Positions 6,589 to 16,200 of a DNA stretch of 25,238 bases are shown here, in pieces. Below the pieces are notes generated by a model. It saw nothing but the letters and a program-made list of their open reading frames with translations, had not been told where the DNA came from and ran no database searches. Position numbers and translations under genes: made by a program. Source of the DNA: JAMOAW01 sp039908535 (lineage in GTDB: Bacteria; Pseudomonadota; Magnetococcia; Magnetococcales; JADFZT01); assembly GCA_039908535.1 (NCBI GenBank), contig JAMOAW010000040.1, forward strand, positions 1 to 25,238. Direction: 5' to 3'. Positions within the stretch are counted from its first letter, which is position 1. Every line of letters starts with the position of its first letter.

Positions 6589-6782
6589 TTATTTTTTTAA
6601 ATCACTTATACCCAAGTCCCGACAGATTTTGCGAGCCAGTAAATCGGGAATCTCCTGATGCCTGGGACTGACAGAACGTCGATTCTCTAGCGGGTTCCAC
6701 CACCATGAGTGGTGATCTCCCTCCCGCAAAAGCTCACACCCTTGAGTTTTCGCAGATAGCGCACCAACTCGCTACCCTTCAC
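6589..6782 (-). pseudogene. hicA: hicA mRNA-interferase toxin, frameshifted
   Basis: HicA toxins are about 60-residue double-stranded-RNA-binding-fold proteins that cleave mRNA. The first frame gives VKGSELVRYLRKLK from a GTG at 6782. The rest lies in another frame: GCELLREGDHHSWWWNPLEN, then RRSVSPRHQEIPDLLARKIC, ending RDLGISDLKK and TAA. Adding one base in the AAACTCAAGGG stretch near 6742 joins the two parts into a full-length HicA, including the active-site histidine region (EGDHHSWW). In the frame that starts the gene, translation stops soon afterwards, so no toxin should be made unless ribosomes shift frame or the base call is wrong. It follows hicB by 16 bp. Confidence 0.82.
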
Positions 6783-6798
6783 AGGGCGATGCGCTTCA

Positions 6799-6993
6799 TC
6801 AGCGGTAGTCGCTACCCACCATGACCAAGGCATCTTGGCGGTTGAAGGCAATAGATTCTCGCAAAGTGACGATCAAAGTTTCCAGTAACATTTCGCGGGT
6901 AAGTTCCTGACAGTTGACACCTGGGATCTCCTCAATCCACCCCACCCACCAGCCGTCTATTTGTTGAGTAACGGCAGTATAAGTCTGAGGCAT
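6799..6993 (-). CDS. hicB: HicB-family antitoxin
   Basis: A 64-residue protein, MPQTYTAVTQQIDGWWVGWI followed by EEIPGVNCQELTREMLLETL, has the partial RNase H-like fold pattern of short HicB antitoxins (YTAV...DGWWVGWIEEIPGVN...T-E-LL-L). By family it binds and neutralises HicA and often represses its own operon. I chose ATG 6993 because GAGGAG sits seven bases upstream; the frame is open to 7218, but that extension has no family similarity and reads through AT-rich repeat DNA. No C-terminal DNA-binding domain is visible, as in short HicB forms. Its partner hicA is frameshifted, so the antitoxin may be a relic or may act on a toxin elsewhere. Confidence 0.85.
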   Translation of the reverse strand: MPQTYTAVTQQIDGWWVGWIEEIPGVNCQELTREMLLETLIVTLRESIAFNRQDALVMVGSDYR

Positions 6994-7077
6994 AGTCGTA
7001 CTCCTCAAAAGAAAGGATAAAACAGGCACGTGTATCGTAACACAACGTCTTCCGTCTATCAATCGAAAGGGGGGAAA

Positions 7078-7137
7078 TGAGACAGTATATATTTTTAAAA
7101 AATTACTAATGAATTTAAAAAAGCATACTGTCCCTAT
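7078..7137. repeat. Imperfect palindrome with GACAGTATAT / ATACTGTCCC arms
   Basis: GAGACAGTATATATTTTTAA on the left faces AAAAAAGCATACTGTCCC on the right across an AT-rich centre. The ends match the arms of the perfect palindrome at 6497-6550, so the two may be copies of one small element on either side of hicBA. Confidence 0.6.
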
Positions 7138-7276
7138 TTTTTTCAAGAATTTATTTACCGGGTGTGTGACAATTCTAAAGGAAGACAAATAGAAAAAAAT
7201 GGGGTAATATTTTAACATTGGATTGGATGTTGTTTAGTCAATCAATCGCTCCTTTAAAATTTTGAAAGAACGCGTC

Positions 7277-8290
7277 ATGCCTCTTCATATTTTTGCTATA
7301 TTTTTGTGGATCACTTGTTTGTTCCATTTTAATTCTCCCCTTTTGGCGCAAACGATGGAGAATACGGGATTGATGGGGGGGGCGGCTTTTTCTAATCCGC
7401 AGGATGTCGTCTCAAAACCTCAACCATGGGTCGAGCAACCTATTGCGTATGATACCTGGGCAAAAAATACCGACGTGGCCCTGATTTTGGATCAACATCT
7501 CTATCCGGCCCTACAACCATTGATCGAAACCTATGCCAAACAAAATCAACTGAATGTGGCCATTCGAGAGGGAACATGCGGGATTGCCAGCGGGATGATC
7601 AATCGCAAACAGGTGGATGTGGGTGGTTTTTGTTGCCCACCTTCGGCGCAAGATCGTTTACCAGGTCTAAGCTATCACACCTTGGGTATCGCCGCTTTGG
7701 CCATTTATGTGCATCCAGAAAACCCCATCGACAATCTGAGCTTAAAACAGGTGCGGGATATTTATAGTGGACGCCTTACCGATTGGTCCCAGGTGGAGAG
7801 TAGCTCTTCTGCTGCGCCACGACCACCACTCCCTATCAAACAGGTCACCCGCTTGCATTGTCCAACACGGCCTGGACATTGGAGTTTAATTTTAAAAAAT
7901 GACCAATTTTCTCCCAGCATCTCCGATGTCGGCAGCATTCCTGACATGTTTGCCTCGGTGACGGGATATCAAGGGGCAATTGGTTATGAGACACTCTGGC
8001 AAATGATGAAACGCCATTTACAGGGGCAGGTCAAACCCATTCGCATAGATGGCGTCTCTCCCAGCGATACAACGGCTGTGGCCCAAAAGCGTTTTCCTTT
8101 TTATCGCATCTATAACATTACCAGTTGGGATCTTCCTGGCGTGCGTAATCAACAAGCGGCGCAACTGGTGGCCTATTTAAAATCCCATTTAGACCAAATC
8201 GATCCAAATTTTAATATTATCCCTGTCAGCCAGTTGCGTCAAAACGGATGGATTTTTCAAGGAGATGAGGTGATCGGAGAGCCTAAGTGA
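7277..8290 (+). CDS. PstS-like periplasmic substrate-binding protein, sensor-linked
   Basis: A type 2 periplasmic binding protein of the phosphate-binding-like (PBP_like_2) kind, 337 aa from ATG 7277. The N-terminus MPLHIFAIFLWITCLF ... PLLAQ is a Sec signal peptide with likely cleavage after LLA. The core has the family pattern YVHPENPIDNLSLKQVRDIY followed by SGRLTDWSQ, plus IGYETLWQM. The segment EGTCGIASGMINRKQVDVGG then FCC carries three cysteines, unusual for PstS. A TTG at 7262 would lengthen it by five residues. No permease or ATPase gene is nearby. The stop overlaps the GTG of a membrane histidine kinase by 4 bp, so the likely job is presenting a ligand to that kinase rather than transport. 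The ligand is unknown; phosphate is only one possibility. Confidence 0.82.
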   Translation: MPLHIFAIFLWITCLFHFNSPLLAQTMENTGLMGGAAFSNPQDVVSKPQPWVEQPIAYDTWAKNTDVALILDQHLYPALQPLIETYAKQNQLNVAIREGTCGIASGMINRKQVDVGGFCCPPSAQDRLPGLSYHTLGIAALAIYVHPENPIDNLSLKQVRDIYSGRLTDWSQVESSSSAAPRPPLPIKQVTRLHCPTRPGHWSLILKNDQFSPSISDVGSIPDMFASVTGYQGAIGYETLWQMMKRHLQGQVKPIRIDGVSPSDTTAVAQKRFPFYRIYNITSWDLPGVRNQQAAQLVAYLKSHLDQIDPNFNIIPVSQLRQNGWIFQGDEVIGEPK

Positions 8291-10251
8291 CAGTTTTAGA
8301 AGGTCATTTATTTTATAGATTTAAAGAGAGATGGCAAAAACGGACTTCTCTCACCGTCAAGACGTTTCTCCTGACCACATTTTTGGGCCTGATCGCCTGG
8401 AGTGGTTTAAATTTTTTTTTAAGCCAACGCATTGAACATATTGTCCATCTGCATGTCAAACAAGATATCGAAGAACAGAGTCAAAAAAATCGTCATCACC
8501 TGGATCAATATTTTAAAATGGCCAACCAAGCAGCGCAACAAATTGTTTTTCAAAAAAATTTTATTGATTATCTCTCTCAATTGCCGCCCGCCCAAGCCGG
8601 TCAAACGATCCACCATTATTCCCAACACCCCCCACCTTGGCTTGCCAATTTTCTCCTTTTTCGCGCCACTATGGCCACGCCAGCCTATTTTTTATGGATA
8701 GATGAGCAGTTTAACCTGAGAGAAGTGTATCAAACCGGTTCTAAAGAGCTGCCCAGTTTTTTATTGGAAGTCAAAATTCCAGAAGTTATCAGCATGGAAG
8801 AGAATCTCAACATCGTTCAATTTAAGGATCAGCCCATCTTGATTGTCAGTGCCAAGCCCCCCATAGAGGAACATATCTTTGGATTTTTGGTATTGGTCAT
8901 CCCCCTGGATGATGATTTTTTGATCCAGTTTCAACATCAAATGGACATCCAAGGGATTGTTATTTTTTTTCAAAACGAATCTGCTCATATCTCTGCTACC
9001 AGTCGGCCAGATTTGATCTCCAAGGAGAGCAGTTTGGAAGATTTAAAACAAAATTATTTTATCATCGACAAAGAGTTTTTTGACTCTGGTTTTTATACAG
9101 AGACCTTTATCCATTTTGCCAGTTTAGCCTCCAAAAAAGAGTTTGGCCAATTGGAACGCTTGCTTCTTTCTGAGGTGTGGATTCAGAGGGCCAGCGGGCA
9201 AATTTTTTTAATTATATTATTTGTCGCCATTATTGCTTGGATCACCCATCATATGCAGGTTTTTACCCGCTCCATGGTGGCCTTTTCAAGGGATCGTTTG
9301 GGCCTCCAAGGCCGTCCAGAAGAACGGGGGGATCAATTTTATATTTTGCGCAAGGAGTTTCAATATCTGACGACCGAGGTATTGGAGGCCCGAGATCGGG
9401 AGAAAGATCGAGCGGAAAAGATGGCACAGATTAACGAGGCTCTGCGAACCTCTCTCACCATGGTCAAACGGACCCAATCACAGTTGGTTGAATCCGAAAA
9501 AATGGCCGCGCTTGGCAACTTGGTGGCGGGTGTGGCTCATGAAATCAATACACCTGTGGGTATTGGGGTGACGGCGGCCTCTTTTCTCGACCGCAAAACC
9601 CGCGAGTGCCAAGAGCAATTGCAAAATCAATCCCTCAAACGTTCTGCCCTTGAAGAATATTTTTCTGTGGCTAGAGAGACATCGGAAATGATTCTTTCTA
9701 ATCTACGGCGCGCGGCTGATTTAATTCGCAGTTTTAAACAGGTGGCCGTTGATCAGACCAGCCAGGAGTTACGCTCTTTTGCCATGAAAGAGTATATCGA
9801 GCAAATTTTATGGAGTTTAAAACCTCAGCTCAAAAAGACCAACCATCTGGTTCATATTCAATGTCCTGAAGCGTTGATTCTGCACAGTTATCCGGGGGCT
9901 TTTTCGCAAATTATCACCAATCTTGTGATCAACTCTTTAAACCATGCCTTCCAAGAAAAACCCAATGGCACCATCCATATGAAAGTGCATCGGGAGAATG
10001 ACCATATTGTGCTGCTTTATCAGGATGACGGCTGCGGCATTGATCCCACCATTCAGGATCGCATTTTTGACCCCTTTTTCACCACCAAACGGGGCCAGGG
10101 GGGGAGCGGTTTGGGATTGAATGTTGTTTATAATCTTGTCACGCAAACCCTAGAGGGGGGCATCTCCTGCCAAAGTGCCTCCGGGCAAGGCGTAACCTTT
10201 ACTATTCGGTTTCCAGAGAAGCCAAAAATCGTCTCTGACCGCACATTATAA
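8287..10251 (+). CDS. Membrane-bound sensor histidine kinase
   Basis: 654 aa. TM1 lies near residues 26-46, a long extracytoplasmic region of about 255 residues follows (probably a Cache-like fold, not verifiable here), and TM2 is near 305-325. A charged coiled coil comes next, then HisKA with phospho-acceptor H418 in GVAHEINTPVGIG. The ATP-binding lid shows the N-box ITNLVINSLNHAF, the G1 motif DDGCGID near 580-586, FDPFFTTK, and G2 in GGSGLGLNVV. No HAMP motif is obvious. There is no receiver domain, so it needs a partner, most plausibly the receiver-EAL protein 165 bp downstream. It starts with GTG inside the stop of the binding-protein gene (GTGA), implying coupled translation and shared function. 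Confidence 0.93.
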   Translation: MTVLEGHLFYRFKERWQKRTSLTVKTFLLTTFLGLIAWSGLNFFLSQRIEHIVHLHVKQDIEEQSQKNRHHLDQYFKMANQAAQQIVFQKNFIDYLSQLPPAQAGQTIHHYSQHPPPWLANFLLFRATMATPAYFLWIDEQFNLREVYQTGSKELPSFLLEVKIPEVISMEENLNIVQFKDQPILIVSAKPPIEEHIFGFLVLVIPLDDDFLIQFQHQMDIQGIVIFFQNESAHISATSRPDLISKESSLEDLKQNYFIIDKEFFDSGFYTETFIHFASLASKKEFGQLERLLLSEVWIQRASGQIFLIILFVAIIAWITHHMQVFTRSMVAFSRDRLGLQGRPEERGDQFYILRKEFQYLTTEVLEARDREKDRAEKMAQINEALRTSLTMVKRTQSQLVESEKMAALGNLVAGVAHEINTPVGIGVTAASFLDRKTRECQEQLQNQSLKRSALEEYFSVARETSEMILSNLRRAADLIRSFKQVAVDQTSQELRSFAMKEYIEQILWSLKPQLKKTNHLVHIQCPEALILHSYPGAFSQIITNLVINSLNHAFQEKPNGTIHMKVHRENDHIVLLYQDDGCGIDPTIQDRIFDPFFTTKRGQGGSGLGLNVVYNLVTQTLEGGISCQSASGQGVTFTIRFPEKPKIVSDRTL

Positions 10252-10415
10252 TTTTTTTTGTGCATATAATATATATTCTATATTTGTTTATTTGTTGAAT
10301 TTATTAATAAGTTATGCAAATATATAAAAATATTTTTGAGATTTTTTTCATTTAATTAATGGGCACCAGTTGCATCAAGAATGATTTAAAAATACCTGGA
10401 AAATAATATCAATGA
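10252..10415 (+). other. AT-rich gap between kinase and receiver-EAL genes
   Basis: The gap is 164 bp and very AT-rich, with no hairpin strong enough to call a terminator. It may hold a separate promoter for the downstream gene, but no convincing -35/-10 pair stands out. Confidence 0.4.
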
Positions 10416-13079
10416 ATGATATGGAAATCGAAGATGGAAACTATAAACAAATTCCAAGAAGATCAACTCATTTTTGCCGAAGAAGCTGAACATCTATCGG
10501 AAGATAATTTATTGCTATCAAATGAAAATTTATCCGCAAAATCTTGGAAAGTCTTGGTGGTGGATGATGATGAAGATATCCACAACCTCACCCGCGTTGT
10601 TTTACGTGGATTTACGTTTGAAGGATCCCCCTTAACTTTGCTGAATGGCTACTCTGGAGAAGAAGCCATTCTTTTGATGAATCAACATCCAGATGTCGCT
10701 CTTATTTTATTGGATGTTGTGATGGAATCCGATCAAAGTGGCCTGGAGGTGGTGCGACGAGTTCGAGAGGAGCTGGACAACCAAATTGTGCGCATTGTTT
10801 TGCGTACAGGTCAACCAGGACAGGCCCCGGAGATGGCGATTATCGCCAAATATGAGATTGATGGTTACAAAGAAAAATCCGACTTATCCGATAAAGATCT
10901 CATCACCACCGTCACCATTGGACTGCGGGCTTTTCGTGATTTACAAGCCTTGGAAGAGGCCAAAAAGGCTTTGGATCATCATCAAAGGCGGCTTTTACGT
11001 GCCCAAAAAATCGCCCATCTCGGCCATTGGGAGTGGAATGTGCAAAGCGACCGATGGTGCTGGTCAGAGGAGATTTATCAAATTTTAGGTCTACACCGCC
11101 CCTCCTCTCCCCCCACTCTTGCCACCCTATTCGGAGCAACGCACCTGGAAGATCTGGAGCGTAGACGGCAAGCCTTCGATGCCACCTTACATCATCATAC
11201 CCCTTATAATTTAGAAATTCGCATTGTTCAACCAGACGACTCTGTTCGTTTTGTGCATGAACAGGCCGAGGTGGTGTGGAATGAAGCCGGTCAACCGCTC
11301 CAGATGATGGGTACTTTACACGATATTACCGAGCTTAGAACCACCGAACAACATTTAAAAATAGCCGCACAAATCTTTTCCGATGCCATCCGAGATGCCC
11401 AAGATCAAATTTATCTAACCACCAAAGTGTTGGAAAGTGCCATTGAAGGGATGGTGGTCACCAATGGTCGCGGGAACGTTCTGTCGATCAATCCCGCTTT
11501 TACCCACATCACTGGATATACCCAACCAGATATTCTGGGCAAATCGGCCATTGATTTACTGCAGACGGATCACCAACCAGGTAATTTTATCAAGCAAATG
11601 TGGCGGACCATTCGGCAAACGGGTCAATGGCGCGGAGAAATTTGGAATCGCAAAAAAAATGGCGAGCCTTTCCCCTTGCTCTTGACCGTAACCGCCATTT
11701 TTAAAAAAAATCGCAAATCCCAAAATTATATCGGTCTATTTCATGATTTAACCGATATTCAACAAACCAAGGAGGCCCTGCACTACCAAACTTTTCACGA
11801 TACCTTGACAGGACTGCCAAAACGGGAACTCCTGCAGGATCGCTTGCAGCAAACCATTCGACAGGCACGGCGCAGCAAGCTTGGTGTTTTGGTTTTGGTA
11901 TTTAATTTGGATAAATTTTCCAACATCAACCATCGACTAGGCTTTGCCATAGGGGATCTTTTGCTCCAAGAAACGGCCCATCGACTCAAAGCCCTCATGC
12001 GGGAAGGGGATACCACCAGTCGGTTGTCTGGGGACTCTTTTGGAATGATCGTTCGTGAGTTTAAAACCATGGATGATTCGGTGCAAGTGGTACGCAAACT
12101 TGAGGAGGCTTTGACAGCCCCCTTTAAAATCCAAAATCAAACCATTGAACTCACCACCAGTATTGGGGTGGCCTATTTTCCAGAGGATGGAGAAGATGCC
12201 CTTGTCCTGCTAAAAAATGCCGAAATTGCCGTCTCGCGGGCCAAAAAGGCCGGACGGGGTCAATGCCAGTTTTTCACCCACACCATGGGCGAACAGGCCG
12301 AAAGGCGATTAAACCTTGAAAGTGCCATCAAAGAGGCCCTGAGCAATCAAGAATTTATTCTTTATTATCAACCAAAAGTAACTCTTGCCAGCCATACCAT
12401 CAAAGGCATGGAGGCTTTGGTGCGTTGGGAGCGTCCGGGCATCGGATTGATCTCTCCGTTGGAATTTATCCCTTTGGCCGAATCCACTGGATTGATTTTG
12501 CCCCTTGGCGAATGGATTTTAACTCAGGCTTGCAATCAAATTCAAAACTGGCATCAAACGGGGGTTGGATCTTTTCGGGTGGCGGTCAATATCTCGCCAA
12601 GACAATTTCAACAAAAAAATTTCATCTCAACCCTTGAAGCCATTCTCCAAAAATCTGGTCTCTCTCCCCATCAATTGGAATTGGAAATCACCGAAGGCAT
12701 GGTCATGGAAAATGTGGATGAGGTGATTGATGTTTTAACCAAAATTGAAGAGATGGGTATTGGCATTTCTATGGATGATTTTGGAACGGGTTACTCTTCT
12801 TTGAGCTATTTAAAACGATTTCCCATTCATACACTTAAAATAGATCGTTCTTTCATCAGCCATCTCAACACCGACTCCCGTGATGCCGCCATTGTTACGG
12901 CGACGATAACCATGGCCAGAGGCCTGGGATTATCGGTGGTTGCCGAAGGGGTGGAAACCATAGATCAGTTAAATTTTTTACGCGACAAGGGGTGTGACGA
13001 AATACAGGGATATTATTATAGCAAACCCCTTGACGCGGAAAATTTTATTCAATTTGTCAAAAACCATCCCTATTTATAA
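10416..13079 (+). CDS. Receiver-PAS-PAS-GGDEF(degenerate)-EAL protein, probable c-di-GMP phosphodiesterase
   Basis: 887 aa. The receiver domain (about 46-175) has VVDDDED and phospho-acceptor D100 in LILLDVVMES; its VLRTGQPGQAPE and DGYKEKSDLS are typical of receivers that control c-di-GMP enzymes. PAS 1 spans about 200-310 (IAHLGHWEWN), PAS 2 about 340-450 (ITGYTQPDILGKSA). In the GGDEF domain the signature is S538-G-D-S-F542 in place of GGDEF, so cyclase activity is unlikely. The EAL domain is complete: E666-A-L, NISPRQF, ELEITEG, D787-D788 in SMDDFGTGYSS, LKIDRSF and AEGVET. It should therefore hydrolyse c-di-GMP, with the GGDEF domain perhaps binding GTP as a regulator. A downstream ATG at 10434 has a slightly better ribosome site (GGAA). 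Likely phosphorylated by the upstream kinase. Confidence 0.92.
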   Translation: MIWKSKMETINKFQEDQLIFAEEAEHLSEDNLLLSNENLSAKSWKVLVVDDDEDIHNLTRVVLRGFTFEGSPLTLLNGYSGEEAILLMNQHPDVALILLDVVMESDQSGLEVVRRVREELDNQIVRIVLRTGQPGQAPEMAIIAKYEIDGYKEKSDLSDKDLITTVTIGLRAFRDLQALEEAKKALDHHQRRLLRAQKIAHLGHWEWNVQSDRWCWSEEIYQILGLHRPSSPPTLATLFGATHLEDLERRRQAFDATLHHHTPYNLEIRIVQPDDSVRFVHEQAEVVWNEAGQPLQMMGTLHDITELRTTEQHLKIAAQIFSDAIRDAQDQIYLTTKVLESAIEGMVVTNGRGNVLSINPAFTHITGYTQPDILGKSAIDLLQTDHQPGNFIKQMWRTIRQTGQWRGEIWNRKKNGEPFPLLLTVTAIFKKNRKSQNYIGLFHDLTDIQQTKEALHYQTFHDTLTGLPKRELLQDRLQQTIRQARRSKLGVLVLVFNLDKFSNINHRLGFAIGDLLLQETAHRLKALMREGDTTSRLSGDSFGMIVREFKTMDDSVQVVRKLEEALTAPFKIQNQTIELTTSIGVAYFPEDGEDALVLLKNAEIAVSRAKKAGRGQCQFFTHTMGEQAERRLNLESAIKEALSNQEFILYYQPKVTLASHTIKGMEALVRWERPGIGLISPLEFIPLAESTGLILPLGEWILTQACNQIQNWHQTGVGSFRVAVNISPRQFQQKNFISTLEAILQKSGLSPHQLELEITEGMVMENVDEVIDVLTKIEEMGIGISMDDFGTGYSSLSYLKRFPIHTLKIDRSFISHLNTDSRDAAIVTATITMARGLGLSVVAEGVETIDQLNFLRDKGCDEIQGYYYSKPLDAENFIQFVKNHPYL

Positions 13080-13089
13080 AGAGATAAAT

Positions 13090-13262
13090 CTCCTCATGGG
13101 GTACCACCCCATTTAGGTGTGGACGATTGAGTGCCTAAACAAGAAGCAAACTCAAGACCTTGGGGGATTGCATCCCCAATCCCCCTGCTTTTTGAAGGAA
13201 GCAAAACCGAGGTCAAAAGCAAAATCAAAACCCTGGGGGCAATCCCCCAGACCCCTTTTTTT
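13090..13262 (-). repeat. Class B intergenic palindromic repeat, copy 2 (reverse orientation)
   Basis: It carries GTGGACGATTGAGTGCCTAA, CAAGACCTTGGGGGATTGCA, then GCAAAACCGAGGTCAAAAGC and a CTGGGGGCAATCCCCCAG palindrome ending in a T-run. This mirrors the segment at 1-240, but only one CAAAAG unit stands where that copy has 22. It lies between two converging genes and its edge supplies the TAA stop of the hybrid kinase. Confidence 0.85.
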
Positions 13263-16200
13263 TTAAGTAAAAGAGATGCCTTCCTCTTCGGCCCAATTTT
13301 GCAAAAGCACTAAACTTTTTTCAAAATCATATGCGCCTATGCTCTCTTGAACAGCTTCCAACCTTTGTTTTCTTACCCCCATAGGGACCAGGGGGGTGAG
13401 CTCTGCAATCACCTCTTCTACGGCGCAATCAAAGGCAAGAAGTTTTTCCATTGCCTTTGCAAACAGAGGTGCCAAAACTTCTGGGGCGATTTCGACCTCT
13501 GGAAGGGGTTCTATGGAGGTCATACTGGATGGAGGAACCAACGTGGTTTCAATAGCCGATATGACCTTTGCCAATTCATGGGTTGTGTCGTCCAATACAT
13601 TTACTAAATCCGTCAACCCATCCGGTCCTTTAGAAAATTTTTCAATCTTTCCCGCTAAATCGGCCAATTCCAATGCGCAGATAGTTGCCGAAACTCCCTT
13701 TAAGGTATGGGCAATATATTCTATTCCACTCCTATCATGATCGACCAAACAACGTTTTATTTCCTGGCAGGCACTTTTTTGATTGCGAACAAACTTGAGC
13801 AAAACATTGCGATAGAGTTTGGTATTTCCTCCCACGTTGCGCACCCCACGCACGACATCAATTCCTGGAATGGCAGGGAATGGCGGTGTAACATCCAATT
13901 TTTGCTCCAAGGGGAGCATAGGAGAGGAATTTGGCCGCGCTTCGGGTTTTAATTGAATCCATTTGGCCAAAGTAACATACATCTCCTCTGGCACCACGGG
14001 CTTGGCAATATGGTCATTCATCCCGACCTCAAGACATTTGTCCCGATCCTCTACCATGGCATTGGCGGTCATAGCGATGATGGGTATGTCATTATAGATC
14101 TTTATTTGACGAATGCGCTTTGCAGCTGTCAAGCCATCCATCACTGGCATTTGCAGATCCATAAAAATGGCATCAAAATGCGTTTTGTTGATTAAATCGA
14201 GAGCCTCTTGTCCATTGTTGGCAATGACAACCCATATACCAACCTGCTCCAATAATTCTCGCGCTACTTGTTGGTTGATTTCATTATCCTCTACCAACAA
14301 AACACGCTTTGCCATCAATTCATTTGTGAGATGATCCTCTACTTTGTTGCTAGACGAGGGCAACTGTGTCGTTGAGGTGTGCCCAAAAGTAACCATGATG
14401 GTTGCGAACAAAGAGGCCATCTGGACCGGTTTCATGATAAAATTGTCCAAAAGTGTATGATGTCCCTCCACGTCCATAATATCATCTTTACTGTAAGCGG
14501 TAACCATGATAACCACTGGTTGATGTTTTAAGTGTATATTTTGTTTGATCTTTTTTGCAACCTCTAAACCGTTCATGCCGGGCATTTTCCAATCCAGAAA
14601 AACGATTCCAAACGGAATGCCAGCCAAGTCAGCGGCGACCAGCTGCTCCAAGGCTTCAGATCCGTGCGCCACGCCAACGGGATGAAAAGAGAGGGCTTCA
14701 AGGTAGACGGAGAGGATTTCCCGCGCGCTACTGTTGTCATCCACCAGCAAGGCACGCATGCCCCGCAGTTCCGAGATAGGAATCGTGGGAAGAAGTGAGG
14801 GGCCAGCCAACTTCCCAAAATGGGCGGTAAACCAAAACTGGCTCCCTTGTCCTGGGCTGCTCTCGACCCAAATTTCCCCCCCCATCATCTCTACCAATCG
14901 TTTGCTAATCACCAAACCCAGTCCAGAACCACCATATTTTCTAGTGATAGAAGTATCTGCTTGGGAAAACTCCTGAAACAAAATCGCCATCTGCTGAGCA
15001 GTCATGCCAATACCGGTATCACGCACTCCAAAACGCAGCACCACCTCCAAATCTGTGGTCGACAGACATTTTGATGTCACAACGACCTCTCCTGTTTCGG
15101 TAAACTTGAGGGCATTGCCAATAATATTGGTCAAAATCTGCCGAAGACGGTGCGGGTCGCCAATCAGGCGGTGCGGGATATGAATATCGGTATCCAGAAT
15201 CAACTCCAAGCCCTGCTCTTGAGTTTTAAGACTGAGAATGGCGACCAAACTACTCAAAACATCATCAAGAGTAAATTCGGTCTGTTCCAGATGCATATTT
15301 CCAGACTCAATTTTTGAAAAATCCAGGATATCATTGATAATTTGCAACAAGGCGTTGGCACTGGTCGTCACCTTTTGCAAATAATCGCGTTGTTGATTGG
15401 TTAATGTTGTTTTCAAACAGAGGTGTGTCAGACCAATAATGGCATTCATGGGGGTACGAATTTCATGACTCATATTGGCCACAAACCGACTTTTGGCGAG
15501 ACTGGCCGATTCGGCTATTTCGCGTTTTTCTACCTCACGCGCATTGTGAATAGCCAAGGCGGAGATGGTAGACAAAATGTTGAGCGTGGCTTGATCCTGA
15601 CTGCCAAATAACCCTGTTCCCCGTTTATTGATCACCTCCAGGGCACCAATGGTCACATTGCGAATAATAAGCGGCGCGCAAAGAATAGATTCTGTGACAA
15701 ATCCGGTAGCCAGATCCACCTGCTCGGCAAAATTGGAATCTTGACGGGCATGATGCACAAGTTGAGTTTCTCCCAAAGCCACCGCGCGCCCTACGATGCC
15801 CGTTCCGACCGCCAATCTACTTCCGGTGATATCCACGGGTCCAGCACATGCCCGACAAACCAACTCGCGCTCTTGGTTTTCCAACAAAAATAGCGAAGCA
15901 GCTTCAGACTGCATATGAATTTTTATTTGCGCGACACAGGTCGTCAGGGTGGCGGCCATGTCTGAAGCCGCAGCAAAGGCGTTGCTGGTGCGGGTCAGAA
16001 GGTCCAACATCATGTTATGAGAGATGAAAAAACCAAAATCAGAGTGTTTAGAAAGGAATTCCAAGCCGATACCGTTCTCTTTTACCCAGACAACGACACA
16101 AGGGAAGAGCAGTGTCTCTTGGTTAGTAGAGAGCAATAATTCACCCCTCATATCGAGAAAAACATTGACTGGCGGTTCTTTGGTTAGCAAAAATACACCG

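Noticed and set aside
6994..7218. N-terminal extension of hicB to 139 residues
   Set aside because: Extension reads through AT-rich palindrome DNA; the internal ATG at 6993 has a strong ribosome site and matches HicB length.
10361..10376. Possible sigma54 promoter GGGCACCAGTTGCAT before the receiver-EAL gene
   Set aside because: The GG and GC elements are 8 bases apart instead of the required 10.
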